Assembly: GCA_029939015.1 (NCBI GenBank)
Contig: JAOZTV010000021.1
Span: 1 to 17,638 of the forward strand
Direction of reading: 5' to 3'
From: Candidatus Aminicenantota bacterium
GTDB lineage: Bacteria; Acidobacteriota; Aminicenantia; UBA2199
Length of the DNA stretch: 17,638 nucleotides
In this document: positions 6,546-14,569 of the stretch, piece after piece
Numbering within the stretch: the stretch's first letter is position 1
Layout: every line of letters begins with the position of its first letter
The notes under the pieces: model-generated
Databases searched by the model: none
The model's input: only the letters and a program-made list of their open reading frames with translations
Told to the model about the DNA's origin: nothing
Made by a program: the position numbers and the translations under genes

Positions 6546-7307
6546 CTATAGTCTCGTTAAAATTTCAGGACCATTTTCTCTAACAACAATAGTATGTTCA
6601 AAATGTGCAGAGTCGCTCCGATCTGTAGTTATAACCGTCCAGCCATCATCTAATGTTTCTACATCATAACCGCCATCGGTTATCATTGGTTCAATTGCGA
6701 GTGTCATATTTTTTTTCAATTTTGGTCCTTTTTTTCCATTATTATAATTAAGTATTTGCGGATCTTCATGCAAATCCTTTCCAATACCATGTCCTGTCAA
6801 ATCTCTTACTATTTCAAAACCATGTTTTCTTACAGCCTTATCAATTGCATTAGATATATCACTAACTCTATTTCCTATCTTTGCAGCCTTAATCCCTTCA
6901 AATAAAGATTTTTTGCATACATCCATCAACTTTGCTTTTCTATCGTCAATTTTGCCAACTGCATAGGTTCTAGCGCCATCACCGTAATATCCCTTATAAA
7001 TAGAGCCAACATCTATACCAATGATATCACCTTCTTTTAAAATGCGCTGTTTTGAAGGTATCCCATGAACAACTTCGTAATTAATAGAAGTACAAAGGGT
7101 CGAAGGAAATTTCTTAGTTTTACTACCATAACCTTTAAATCCAGGCAGCGCATGTAAACTAAGGATTCTATCTTCAGCCCATTTATCTAATTCATAGGTT
7201 GAAACACCAGGCTTAATTTTAGCCTCTATCTCACTAAGAATAATGGCAATGATCCTATTTGCTTCACGCATTATTTTAAGACCATTTTCTGATTTTTGAA
7301 TAATCAC
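6546..7307 (-). CDS. map: Methionine aminopeptidase, type I (GTG start)
   Basis: A 253-residue type I enzyme that removes the initiator methionine from new proteins in the cytosol. The metal ligands are all present: D99 (GIDVGS), D110 (YGDGART), H173 (TGHGIG), E206 (AIEPM), E237 (HFEHT); H81 (VVHGIPS) is the substrate-binding histidine. There is no N-terminal zinc-finger extension. The start is GTG at 7305-7307, with AGGA 9 nt ahead; the only nearby ATG is in another frame and meets a stop at once. It follows secY directly by 13 nt, where most bacteria have adk in between. Confidence 0.96.
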   Translation of the reverse strand: MIIQKSENGLKIMREANRIIAIILSEIEAKIKPGVSTYELDKWAEDRILSLHALPGFKGYGSKTKKFPSTLCTSINYEVVHGIPSKQRILKEGDIIGIDVGSIYKGYYGDGARTYAVGKIDDRKAKLMDVCKKSLFEGIKAAKIGNRVSDISNAIDKAVRKHGFEIVRDLTGHGIGKDLHEDPQILNYNNGKKGPKLKKNMTLAIEPMITDGGYDVETLDDGWTVITTDRSDSAHFEHTIVVRENGPEILTRL

Positions 7308-7320
7308 AACATTAATTCCT

Positions 7321-8694
7321 TTATTTTCTGCCCTTCATTCGCCCTTTTTTTGAAAAAGACTCATAATTTCTCATAGTCAACTGTGCTTCAATCTGCTGTA
7401 CAGTATCCATTGCAACACCAACTACGATAAGAATAGAAGTACCACCAAAATAGAAATTCAATCCCATACCTGTTGAAATCCATTCAGGAAGTATAGAATA
7501 TAATACACCCCCAATAAATGGTATCTCTGCAACTTTAAATCCATTCATAAAAATTTCAGGTACTAGTGCAATTAAAGCAAGGTATATAGCACCAATAAAT
7601 GTTAATCTTGACAATACCTTATCAATATAATCAGATGTGTTTTTACCAGCTCTAATACCAGGAATAAATCCACCATTTTTCTTTAAATTATCCGCAACAT
7701 CAGTTGGATTAAAGATAATAGATACATAGAAAAAAGTAAAAAATATAATCGAGGTTACAAATAATAAATCGTAAAAAGGCATACCTGGACTAAGCTGTCT
7801 TGTTATCCAATCTGCAATTGCATTACCTCTGAATATACTTGCTATTGTTCCAGGAAAAGCAATTACAGAAGAAGCAAAAATAATTGGAATAACTCCACCG
7901 GTATTAACCTTTAGAGGTAAGAATGTACTTTGACCTCCAAGCATTTTTCTACCCTGAATTCTTTTTGCATAAGAAATAGGAATTCTTCTCTGTCCCATTT
8001 CAACAAAAACAATAAATCCAATAATTGCACCCATTATTGCAAGCATTAGTATAACTGTAATAATGGTCATTTCACCATTACCTAATTTTTCAATAACTCC
8101 AAGTGTTGCAGGAACTAAACCAATTACGATACCGGCAAAAATTATCAACGAAATACCGTTTCCAATACCTCTTTCTGATATCTGTTCACCAAGCCACATA
8201 ATAAAAACTGTTCCTGTTGTTAAAGTAATAACTGTCAGAAACCTAAATCCCCACCCAGCATTAAGTACAACATTACCACTCATCATCTTTTCAAGTCCGA
8301 TAGCAATACCAAAAGCCTGAATTGCACATATTACAACAGTACCATATCTTGTATATTGTGTTATCTTCTTTTTACCAAGTTCACCCTCTTTTGAAATTCT
8401 CTCAAGATAAGGCCAAACAACCTGTAATAATTGCAGTATAATAGAAGCACTGATATATGGCATAATTCCAAGAGCAAAAATAGTCATTCTTGACATATTT
8501 CTACCAGAGAACATATCTATAAAACCTAAAATACCAGATTTTTGTTGTTCAAAAAACTCAGCCAAGGCTTCCATATTAATACCTGGTATAACAATTTGTG
8601 ATCCTATTCTGTAAACTGCAAGCATTAAGAAAGTAAAAATTATCCTCTTTCTTAACTCTGGTACAATAAATATATTTCTAAAAAATGTAATCAA
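7321..8694 (-). CDS. secY: Preprotein translocase channel subunit SecY (TTG start)
   Basis: A 457-residue polytopic protein forming the protein-conducting channel of the inner membrane with SecE and SecG. The hydrophobicity pattern fits ten transmembrane helices, beginning after RNIFIVPELRKRIIFTFLML. Landmarks: RIGSQIVIPGI, DMFSGRNMSRMTIFALGIMP (plug and TM2 region), ISERGIGNGISLIIFAGI, KNGGFIPGIRAGKNTSDYI, and a basic C terminus ending GRMKGRK. Length is a little above E. coli (443). The start is TTG at 8692-8694 with GAGGAG 7 nt ahead; no ATG lies in a suitable place. Usual position after rplO. Confidence 0.97.
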   Translation of the reverse strand: MITFFRNIFIVPELRKRIIFTFLMLAVYRIGSQIVIPGINMEALAEFFEQQKSGILGFIDMFSGRNMSRMTIFALGIMPYISASIILQLLQVVWPYLERISKEGELGKKKITQYTRYGTVVICAIQAFGIAIGLEKMMSGNVVLNAGWGFRFLTVITLTTGTVFIMWLGEQISERGIGNGISLIIFAGIVIGLVPATLGVIEKLGNGEMTIITVILMLAIMGAIIGFIVFVEMGQRRIPISYAKRIQGRKMLGGQSTFLPLKVNTGGVIPIIFASSVIAFPGTIASIFRGNAIADWITRQLSPGMPFYDLLFVTSIIFFTFFYVSIIFNPTDVADNLKKNGGFIPGIRAGKNTSDYIDKVLSRLTFIGAIYLALIALVPEIFMNGFKVAEIPFIGGVLYSILPEWISTGMGLNFYFGGTSILIVVGVAMDTVQQIEAQLTMRNYESFSKKGRMKGRK

Positions 8695-8707
8695 CTTACA
8701 ACTCCTC

Positions 8708-9148
8708 TTATAAAATTATAGCTTCACCGCCAACTTTCTCAATCTTTGCCAAAGCAGTTTTTGAGAACTTATGAGCATGAATCTTAATTTTTTTTGTTAT
8801 TTCACCATCACCAAGAATTTTAATCTTTAAGTTTTTATCTGTAACCAGTCTTTTAGTATAAAAGTCTGCAAGAGTAACCTCTTCCAATCCTAAAGCTTCT
8901 AATTTTGCAAGATTTACCACATTATATTCAACTCTAAAAATATTTGTAAATCCTCTTTTAGGAATACGTCTTACTAATGGCATCTGACCACCTTCAAAAC
9001 CTCTTTTTCGTGCATATCCACTTCTGGATTTTTGTCCATTCATACCCTTTCCGGCAGTTTTGCCAAATCCTGACCCAGGACCTCTTCCAATTCTCTTTCT
9101 TTTTTTAATTGCACCCTTTGCAGGTTTTAGATTTGCGAGAGATATCAT
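8708..9148 (-). CDS. rplO: 50S ribosomal protein L15
   Basis: A 146-residue L15, a late-binding 50S protein spanning several 23S rRNA domains. The N-terminal basic glycine-rich arm is typical (RKRIGRGPGSGFGKTAGKG at 18-36, then GQKSRSG), followed by GFEGGQMPLVRRIPKRGF and a C-terminal globular domain ending VGGEAIIL. ATG start with GGAGGTGA ahead. Its ATG overlaps the rpmD stop as ATGA (4 nt), indicating translational coupling. Confidence 0.97.
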   Translation of the reverse strand: MISLANLKPAKGAIKKRKRIGRGPGSGFGKTAGKGMNGQKSRSGYARKRGFEGGQMPLVRRIPKRGFTNIFRVEYNVVNLAKLEALGLEEVTLADFYTKRLVTDKNLKIKILGDGEITKKIKIHAHKFSKTALAKIEKVGGEAIIL

Positions 9149-9324
9149 TTCTTCACCTCCGTAACTTCAAGCATAAAAACTATTTTATTGATCATTCCTC
9201 TAATTTCAGGACGATCTTCTCTTAAAACTTCTGATTGTAATTTAGTTAATCCTAAGCCTTTTACAATAGCTCTCTGCTTTTGTGTTCGACCTATGATACT
9301 TTTTACCAGCTTAATTTTCAACAT
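9145..9324 (-). CDS. rpmD: 50S ribosomal protein L30
   Basis: A 59-residue L30, a small 50S protein. It starts MLKIKLVKSIIGRTQKQRA and includes KGLGLTKLQSEVLREDRPEI and GMINKIVFMLEV. The frame is open nine codons further up to an ATG at 9351, but I place the start at 9324 because GAGG lies 8 nt ahead of it, the length then equals the family's, and the upstream ATG would overlap the end of rpsE without an SD. It overlaps rplO by 4 nt. Confidence 0.93.
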   Translation of the reverse strand: MLKIKLVKSIIGRTQKQRAIVKGLGLTKLQSEVLREDRPEIRGMINKIVFMLEVTEVKK

Positions 9325-9341
9325 TTTAAATTCCTCTTTTT

Positions 9342-9842
9342 TTACTGCCATAATTCTTCCTCGTTCAGATTTCTTTTTGATCTGATTGTATCTGGATGTT
9401 TTAAAGTATTCAGTCCATCAATTGTTGCCTGAGCTACTGTAAGTATGTTTTTACTTCTGATACTCTTTGTAAGAATATTTTTAATTCCTACAAGTTCCAT
9501 AATAACACGAACTGCACCACCAGCGATAACTCCTGTTCCAGGTGAAGCTGGTCTCAATACAACTCTTCCTGAACCAAACTTTCCAATATTATAATATGAA
9601 ATAGTATCATTTAATATAGGAACTTCAATAAGATTTTTCTTTGCTGCTGCAATTGCTTTTTTAATAGCAAGAGGAACTTCCTGAGCCTTACCCATTCCAA
9701 ACCCTACTTTTCCATTTCTATTTCCTACTACAACTGCTGCTGAAAACCGGAGGTTTTTACCACCTTTAACAACCTTTGTTACCCTTCGAATAGAAATTAC
9801 TTCTTCTTCAAATAATTCTTCTGTATTTTCAGTTATTTGCAC
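9342..9842 (-). CDS. rpsE: 30S ribosomal protein S5 (GTG start)
   Basis: A 166-residue S5, which helps decoding fidelity and mRNA unwinding on the 30S subunit. Core motifs: RRVTKVVKGGKNLRFSAAVV, GNRNGKVGFGMGKAQEVP, GSGRVVLRPASPGTGVIAGG. The start is taken as GTG 9842: AAGGAG stands 6 nt ahead, the length then matches E. coli S5 (167), and the rplR stop TAA is part of that SD. An ATG at 9869 (nine codons up, inside rplR) and further ones to 9932 are open but have poorer SDs and add residues unlike the family. Confidence 0.94.
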   Translation of the reverse strand: MQITENTEELFEEEVISIRRVTKVVKGGKNLRFSAAVVVGNRNGKVGFGMGKAQEVPLAIKKAIAAAKKNLIEVPILNDTISYYNIGKFGSGRVVLRPASPGTGVIAGGAVRVIMELVGIKNILTKSIRSKNILTVAQATIDGLNTLKHPDTIRSKRNLNEEELWQ

Positions 9843-9852
9843 TTCGTTCTCC

Positions 9853-10227
9853 TTAAAACTTAATTCCATTTTCTCTTGCAGAATCAGCAACAAGCTTAAT
9901 ACGACCTGCAAATAAATAAACATTTCTATCAAAAATTACGCTTTCTATTTTCTTTTCTTTCAGTCTTTCGGCAATAACTTTTCCAAGTAATTTTGCGGCA
10001 TCTTTATCTTTAGTGCTTTTAAGATTTGGTTTTAAATCTTTTTCAAGAGTTGATGCAGTTGCGATTACATTTGCATTTTCATCATCAAAAACTTGCACAT
10101 AAAGATACTTATTAGTTCTTGTGACCATCATTCTTGGCTTAGATGCTGTACCAACCATCATACTTCTAAGACGGTTTCTAATTCTTTTTTTTCTCTTTTT
10201 TTTTACAATATACTTTGGTGTTATCAT
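9853..10227 (-). CDS. rplR: 50S ribosomal protein L18
   Basis: A 124-residue L18, which carries 5S rRNA into the 50S subunit together with L5. It has a basic N terminus (KKKRKKRIRNRLR), the RMMVTRTNKYLYVQVFDDE strand, AAKLLGKVIAERLKEKKIE and the C-terminal FDRN segment near residues 100-103. ATG start with AGGAG 6 nt ahead, only 1 nt after the rplF stop TAG. The usual spc position between L6 and S5. Confidence 0.97.
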   Translation of the reverse strand: MITPKYIVKKKRKKRIRNRLRSMMVGTASKPRMMVTRTNKYLYVQVFDDENANVIATASTLEKDLKPNLKSTKDKDAAKLLGKVIAERLKEKKIESVIFDRNVYLFAGRIKLVADSARENGIKF

Positions 10228-10228
10228 A

Positions 10229-10762
10229 CTAAACTCCTGCTGTCTTTCTTACTTTTTGTCTCAGATGTTGACCTTCAACCCTGATACCTTTTAATTTATA
10301 AGGTTCAACCGGTCTAATCCGTTTAATATTTGCAACTGTCTGACCCAATAAAGCTTTATCAAAAGAATGGAGTACAAACGAACCAGGATTTTCCTGAGTA
10401 GCAGTCACACCTTTTGGAAGTTTATAATCAACAGGATGTGAAAATCCTACCTGAAGATTTATTGAATCCCCTTTTACAGTTGAACGCCAACCTTTACCAT
10501 GAACTTCAAGTTTTTTTGAAAAACCTTTTTCAACACCTAAAACAGCATTATTTATAAGACTCCAAACTAAACCTTGAAAAGGTTTATCGGAATCAGTTTT
10601 TCTATTAACCCAGAGGTTAGTTTCTTCAACTTTAACTTCTACACCTTCTAATATTTTAATACTCAATTCACCCTTTGGCCCTTTAACTAAAATAACATTA
10701 TCTTTAACGTTTGCTTTGATTGAACCAGAAAGCACAATTGGTTTTGATGCTAATCTTGACAT
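10229..10762 (-). CDS. rplF: 50S ribosomal protein L6
   Basis: A 177-residue L6 with the two related domains usual for the family, located near the factor-binding site of the 50S subunit. Marks: SRLASKPIVLSGSIKANVKD at the start, VKGPKGELS, GFSHPVDYKLPKGVT in the middle, and the conserved C-terminal IRPVEPYKLKGIRVEGQ. Length matches E. coli (177). ATG start with GGGAGATAA ahead, 14 nt after rpsH. Confidence 0.97.
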   Translation of the reverse strand: MSRLASKPIVLSGSIKANVKDNVILVKGPKGELSIKILEGVEVKVEETNLWVNRKTDSDKPFQGLVWSLINNAVLGVEKGFSKKLEVHGKGWRSTVKGDSINLQVGFSHPVDYKLPKGVTATQENPGSFVLHSFDKALLGQTVANIKRIRPVEPYKLKGIRVEGQHLRQKVRKTAGV

Positions 10763-10776
10763 AATTTATCTCCCAT

Positions 10777-11172
10777 TTACCAAACATGAAGCAGTACTTC
10801 ACCGCCTACATTGTTTTTTCTACAACTTTTTCCGGTCATAATACCCTTTGAAGTTGAAATAAAAGCTACGCCAAGACCACCTAATACAACAGGTATATTT
10901 TCAATATCAGCATAAACCCTTCTACCAGGTTTTGATATTCTCTTTATTCCATCTATAACAGGTTTTTTTCCGTCATATTTTAAATCTACTATCAGTTGAG
11001 AAGGAAATGAACTTTCGTCTAATTTGTATCCCTTAATAAAACCCTCACTCTTTAGTAGCTTAACAATTTCAATTTTAATCTTAGAAGTAGGCATTGCAAC
11101 ATCTGATTTTTCAACCATTAGCCCATTTCTTACTCTTGTTAACATATCTGCAATTGGATCTGTGTGACTCAT
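10777..11172 (-). CDS. rpsH: 30S ribosomal protein S8
   Basis: A 131-residue S8, a primary 16S rRNA binder in the central domain. N terminus SHTDPIADMLTRVRNGLM; conserved C-terminal region STSKGIMTGKSCRKNNVGGE, ending LLHVW, just as in the family. ATG start with TAAGGAG ahead, whose TAA is the stop of the S14 gene. S8 represses the spc operon in E. coli by binding near rplE; I see no obvious copy of that site but did not fold the RNA. Confidence 0.97.
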   Translation of the reverse strand: MSHTDPIADMLTRVRNGLMVEKSDVAMPTSKIKIEIVKLLKSEGFIKGYKLDESSFPSQLIVDLKYDGKKPVIDGIKRISKPGRRVYADIENIPVVLGGLGVAFISTSKGIMTGKSCRKNNVGGEVLLHVW

Positions 11173-11181
11173 AATTTCTCC

Positions 11182-11367
11182 TTACCAGGATGCCTTAGTA
11201 ATACCTGGAATTTCGCCTCTTAGGGCTAACTCTCTAAAACACAATCTACAAATTTGAAATTTTCTATAAACTGCCTTTGATCTTCCACATAATCTACATC
11301 TAGTTCCTACTCTTACTTTATATTTTTTTGGTTTTAATGCCTTCGCAATAGTTGATTTCTTAGCCAT
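11182..11367 (-). CDS. rpsN: 30S ribosomal protein S14, zinc type
   Basis: A 61-residue short S14 (often called rpsZ or type Z). C24-x2-C27 and C40-x2-C43 form the zinc knuckle; the C terminus LALRGEIPGITKASW is the family's. Short zinc-binding S14 is typical of many bacteria outside the long-form (about 100-residue) groups. ATG start with TAGGAGG ahead, the TAG being the rplE stop. Acts in the 30S head. Confidence 0.97.
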   Translation of the reverse strand: MAKKSTIAKALKPKKYKVRVGTRCRLCGRSKAVYRKFQICRLCFRELALRGEIPGITKASW

Positions 11368-11375
11368 TATTCCTC

Positions 11376-11915
11376 CTATTTAGAAAAAGGCATTCCCATT
11401 TTCTTTAATAATGCCCTTGCATAATCATCGTTGGTTGCGGATGTTACAATAGTTATTGACATCCCTCTAGTTTTTTCAACTTTATTATAATCTATTTCAG
11501 GAAATACCAGTTGATCTTTTAACGCAAAGGTATAATTACCTCTACCATCAAAAGATTTAGGTGAAATACCATGAAAATCTTTGATTCTTGGAATTGTAAT
11601 TGAAACTAATCTGTCAAAAAAATCATACATTCTTTCACCCCTAAGAGTAACAGATACTCCAATAGGTTGTCCTTCTCTTAACCTAAATGTTGCAATAGAT
11701 TTTTTTGCTTTTCTTATTACCGGTTTTTGACCTGAAATAATTGTTAATTCATCAACAACTTTATCTATTAATTTAACATTCTGAGTAGCCTCTCCAACAC
11801 CTGAATTAACAATTATTTTTTCAAGTTTTGGTACTAACATAATATTACTAAGATCAAGTTCCTTCTTTAACTCTTCCCTTGTTTCTTTTTTAAATTTTTC
11901 ATATACTCTGTTCAT
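11376..11915 (-). CDS. rplE: 50S ribosomal protein L5
   Basis: A 179-residue L5, which binds 5S rRNA and forms the B1b bridge to S13. Motifs: LVPKLEKIIVNSGVGEA, GQKPVIRKAKKSIATFRLRE, GVSVTLRGERMYDFFDRLVS, and GNYTFALKDQLVFPEIDYNK. The frame opens at 11945 but ATG 11915 (MNRVYEKFKKE) is chosen: GGAG stands 6 nt ahead and the length equals E. coli L5 (179); the upper start would overlap rplX. Confidence 0.96.
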   Translation of the reverse strand: MNRVYEKFKKETREELKKELDLSNIMLVPKLEKIIVNSGVGEATQNVKLIDKVVDELTIISGQKPVIRKAKKSIATFRLREGQPIGVSVTLRGERMYDFFDRLVSITIPRIKDFHGISPKSFDGRGNYTFALKDQLVFPEIDYNKVEKTRGMSITIVTSATNDDYARALLKKMGMPFSK

Positions 11916-11931
11916 TTTTTTCTCCAAAGAC

Positions 11932-12258
11932 CTAATCAAGAGCAACTTTACATTTATTACAAATGCGTGTTTTTTTCTTATCTTTAATACTGATGTTTAT
12001 TCTAACACCCTGTTCACAATCTTTACAATAAAACATAACGCTTGATATTGGAATAGCACCTTCTCTGTCAACAATGCCACCCTGAATATTTTTTTGTGGA
12101 TTAGCTCTTACATATTCTTTTAAAATATGTATCTGTTCAACAATAATTCTATTTTTATGTAAAAGAATACTTGATACTTTTCCTGTTTTACCTTTATCAG
12201 TCTTTTTCCCTCTTTTTACTATAACCTGATCACCAATTTTAAGCTTTGTACTATTCAT
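11932..12258 (-). CDS. rplX: 50S ribosomal protein L24
   Basis: A 108-residue L24, an early-assembly 50S protein near the tunnel exit. A KOW-type RNA-binding core (LKIGDQVIVKRGKKTDKGKT) is followed by the VRANPQKNIQGGIVDREGAI segment. The C terminus has C78-x2-C81 and C100-x2-C103, a small zinc-ribbon-like end known in many bacterial L24 proteins. ATG start with GGAGGT 9 nt ahead, the SD lying in the last codons of rplN. Confidence 0.96.
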   Translation of the reverse strand: MNSTKLKIGDQVIVKRGKKTDKGKTGKVSSILLHKNRIIVEQIHILKEYVRANPQKNIQGGIVDREGAIPISSVMFYCKDCEQGVRINISIKDKKKTRICNKCKVALD

Positions 12259-12259
12259 C

Positions 12260-12628
12260 TTATATTACCTCCGGTGCCAGTGAAACTATCTTCATAAACT
12301 TTTTTTCTCTAAGCTCTCTTGCAACTGGTCCAAAAACTCTTGTACCAATTGGTTCTTTATCATCTTTTACTAAAACAGCTGCATTATCTGCAAATCTGAT
12401 ATAAGAGCCATCTTTTCTTCTTGATTCATAAGCAGTTCTTACAACTACAGCCTTTACAACTTCACCCTTTTTAATTTTTGAATTAGGTTCTGCAATTTTT
12501 ACCGCACCTACAAAGATATCACCAATATGAGCGACCTTTCCAACTGCTCCACCAAGTGCTCTAATAAACATAATTGACTTAGCACCAGAGTTATCAGCTA
12601 CTTTCAGTCTTGTTTGCATCTGAATCAT
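12260..12628 (-). CDS. rplN: 50S ribosomal protein L14
   Basis: A 122-residue L14, forming bridge B8 and the site where IF6/RsfS-type factors bind. It begins MIQMQTRLKVADNSGAKS and ends with FGPVARELREKKFMKIVSLA, as the family does; the length is exactly usual. The ATG overlaps the rpsQ stop as ATGA (4 nt), with GGAG inside rpsQ, so the two are probably coupled. Confidence 0.97.
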   Translation of the reverse strand: MIQMQTRLKVADNSGAKSIMFIRALGGAVGKVAHIGDIFVGAVKIAEPNSKIKKGEVVKAVVVRTAYESRRKDGSYIRFADNAAVLVKDDKEPIGTRVFGPVARELREKKFMKIVSLAPEVI

Positions 12629-12909
12629 TTTTCAACTCCATCTTCCCCTGGTTTAGAAGAAATGATTTCAGTTATTAACCAATTTTTATTCTTGCTTAAT
12701 GGTCTAACTAATTTCATATTAACAACATCACCAAGACGACATTTATTTTCATTATCATGTGCAAGATATTTTTTCTTCTTCCTGACAATCTTTTTATATA
12801 CAGGATGTTGAAAAGTTCTTTCAACTTCAACAGTTACAGTTTTTTCAGACTTAACTGAAGTTACAACTCCCGACATACTTATAATAACATTTTTCTTCTC
12901 ATTATCCAT
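12625..12909 (-). CDS. rpsQ: 30S ribosomal protein S17
   Basis: A 94-residue S17 with an OB fold that binds 16S rRNA in the 30S body. Motifs: MSGVVTSVKSEKTVTVEVER, then HPVYKKIVRKKKKYLAHDNE and GDVVNMKLVRPLSKNKNW. The start is placed at ATG 12909 rather than 12927, because AGAGG lies 7 nt ahead of it and nothing SD-like precedes the upper ATG. This gives an 8-nt overlap with the end of rpmC. The C-terminal tail after VTEII-type ending is slightly longer than in E. coli. Confidence 0.94.
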   Translation of the reverse strand: MDNEKKNVIISMSGVVTSVKSEKTVTVEVERTFQHPVYKKIVRKKKKYLAHDNENKCRLGDVVNMKLVRPLSKNKNWLITEIISSKPGEDGVEK

Positions 12910-13099
12910 TTTTTGACCTCTTTTCATGCTTAATTGTCAACATTCTGGCAACTTCTCTCTTAGTACGACTAATTTTATGTAAATCGTCCTGTTGACCTAG
13001 AGATTTCTGCATTTTTTGTTTAAAAAGTTTTTCTTTTTCCTCTACAATCTTACTATCCAGTTCCTGATCTGATAGTGCTCTAATATCTTTAGCTTTCAT
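12902..13099 (-). CDS. rpmC: 50S ribosomal protein L29
   Basis: A 65-residue two-helix L29 at the tunnel exit, near the docking site of trigger factor and signal recognition particle. It begins MKAKDIRALSDQELDSKIVE and contains the KRE-VARMLTI C-terminal helix. ATG start with TAGGAG 6 nt ahead; the TAG is the rplP stop. It overlaps rpsQ by 8 nt. Confidence 0.95.
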   Translation of the reverse strand: MKAKDIRALSDQELDSKIVEEKEKLFKQKMQKSLGQQDDLHKISRTKREVARMLTIKHEKRSKNG

Positions 13100-13108
13100 T
13101 ACCGGCTC

Positions 13109-13519
13109 CTATTTATCCCTCTTCACGAAACGGGTTCTTACTGCAAATTTTCTTTGAGCAAGTTTCATTGCCTGTTTTGCTGTACTTTCATCAACACCCT
13201 CAAGTTCGTAAATAATTCTTCCTCTTTTTAATACATCAACCCAAAATTCAGGGTCTCCTTTACCTTTACCCATTCTAACTTCAACAGGCTTTGATGTTAC
13301 AGGCTTAAATGGAAATACTCTAATCCACATTTTACCATTTCTTTTAATATGTCTATTAATAGCAACCCTTCCTGCTTCAATCTGTCTTGCTGTTATCCAA
13401 CAATTTTCAAGAACCTGCAAACCATAGTCTCCAAATTCCAGAGTATTACCTCTAGTTGCTATACCTCGTCTTTTTCCTCTAAAGACCTTTCTATGTTTAA
13501 CTTTTGACGGCATTAACAT
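13109..13519 (-). CDS. rplP: 50S ribosomal protein L16
   Basis: A 136-residue L16, which lines the A-site tRNA path near 5S rRNA and the peptidyl transferase centre. Motifs: KHRKVFRGKRRGIATRGN, RQIEAGRVAINRHIKR, KPVEVRMGKGKGDPEFWV. Two ATGs are close together (13519, 13513); the first is preferred because AAAGGAG stands 7 nt ahead and the length matches E. coli (136). The SD lies in the last codons of rpsC. Confidence 0.96.
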   Translation of the reverse strand: MLMPSKVKHRKVFRGKRRGIATRGNTLEFGDYGLQVLENCWITARQIEAGRVAINRHIKRNGKMWIRVFPFKPVTSKPVEVRMGKGKGDPEFWVDVLKRGRIIYELEGVDESTAKQAMKLAQRKFAVRTRFVKRDK

Positions 13520-13521
13520 CT

Positions 13522-14205
13522 TTATTCTCCTTTAGCTTCCATTTCGACATCTTTTTTTTTATATCTTTCTTTCTCTTTATCACCATTATAGATCCAGACT
13601 TTAATACCAATCTGTCCATATTCAGTAGAAGCTTCGGCAAAACCATAATCAATATCAGCTTTTAAAGTTTGAAGAGGTAATTTACCAAATAGATACCACT
13701 GAGATCTTGCAATTTCAGCACCACCTAAACGACCACCAACTTTGATTTTAATACCTATTGCACCAGCCCTAAGAGAAGAATCAACTGATTTTTTCATTGC
13801 TCTTCTATAAGAAATTCTTTTTTCTATCTGGTAAGCAATTCCTTCAGCAACTAACTGTGATACCAATTCAGGATATTTAATTTCAATAACATCAATTAAA
13901 ATTTTATCAACAGGCATTCCACTGATTTTTTTAATCTCTTTTTTCATTTCTTTAACACCGGAACCACCCTTACCAATAATGATACCAGGACGTCCTGTAT
14001 TAATCTGGACTCTGATAGTATCTGAGATTCTTTTAATCTCTATTGAAGCAATACCAGCATGTTTGTATTTTTTCTTTAATGTTTTTCTAATCTTTAAATC
14101 TGTATGAAATAAATCAATAAAGGTTTTTCCTTTTCCGTACCATAAAGAAAGCCAGCTTTTATTAAATCCTAATCTAAATCCGTAAGGATGTGTTTTTTGA
14201 CCCAT
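13522..14205 (-). CDS. rpsC: 30S ribosomal protein S3
   Basis: A 227-residue S3 at the mRNA entry channel of the 30S subunit. It begins MGQKTHPYGFRLGFNKSW; the KH domain shows GRPGIIIGKGGSG at 71-83; the C-terminal domain has RRAMKKSVDSSLRAGAIGIK and GGAEIARSQWY. The C-terminal tail is short and charged. ATG start with AAGGGGA ahead; 2 nt after the rplV stop. Confidence 0.97.
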   Translation of the reverse strand: MGQKTHPYGFRLGFNKSWLSLWYGKGKTFIDLFHTDLKIRKTLKKKYKHAGIASIEIKRISDTIRVQINTGRPGIIIGKGGSGVKEMKKEIKKISGMPVDKILIDVIEIKYPELVSQLVAEGIAYQIEKRISYRRAMKKSVDSSLRAGAIGIKIKVGGRLGGAEIARSQWYLFGKLPLQTLKADIDYGFAEASTEYGQIGIKVWIYNGDKEKERYKKKDVEMEAKGE

Positions 14206-14207
14206 TA

Positions 14208-14561
14208 TTATTCCCCTTTCCTTTCATCTAAATAAACTGTTAGATGAGCATATCTTTTTAAAATACTAACTCCTCGACCCCTTGCAGTTGCTCTAAATCT
14301 TTTTTGATAAGGTGCTTTGTCTGCAAAAATCTCAGATACATAAAGATTGTCAACATCCACATTTGGACTTTTCACCTGAGCATTTGCTACAGCTGAGTTT
14401 AAAACTTTTAATACTAAACCACTTGCTTTCTTTTTTTTAGAAAACCTTAAAATTGTTATTGCTTCTCCAGCATCTTTATTTCTGATTAAATCAGCAATAA
14501 GTCGAATCTTTCGTGGAGATATTTTTAAATATTTTCCTTTTGCAACAGTTAAATGTTCCAT
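14208..14561 (-). CDS. rplV: 50S ribosomal protein L22
   Basis: A 117-residue L22, whose long hairpin lines the peptide exit tunnel and is the place of macrolide resistance changes in other bacteria. Motifs: YLKISPRKIRLIADLIRNK near the start, LNSAVANAQ, and the hairpin end KRFRATARGRGVSILKRYAH. Length and hairpin are normal. ATG start with TAGGAG 6 nt ahead, the TAG being the rpsS stop. Confidence 0.97.
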   Translation of the reverse strand: MEHLTVAKGKYLKISPRKIRLIADLIRNKDAGEAITILRFSKKKKASGLVLKVLNSAVANAQVKSPNVDVDNLYVSEIFADKAPYQKRFRATARGRGVSILKRYAHLTVYLDERKGE

Positions 14562-14569
14562 TCTGTCTC

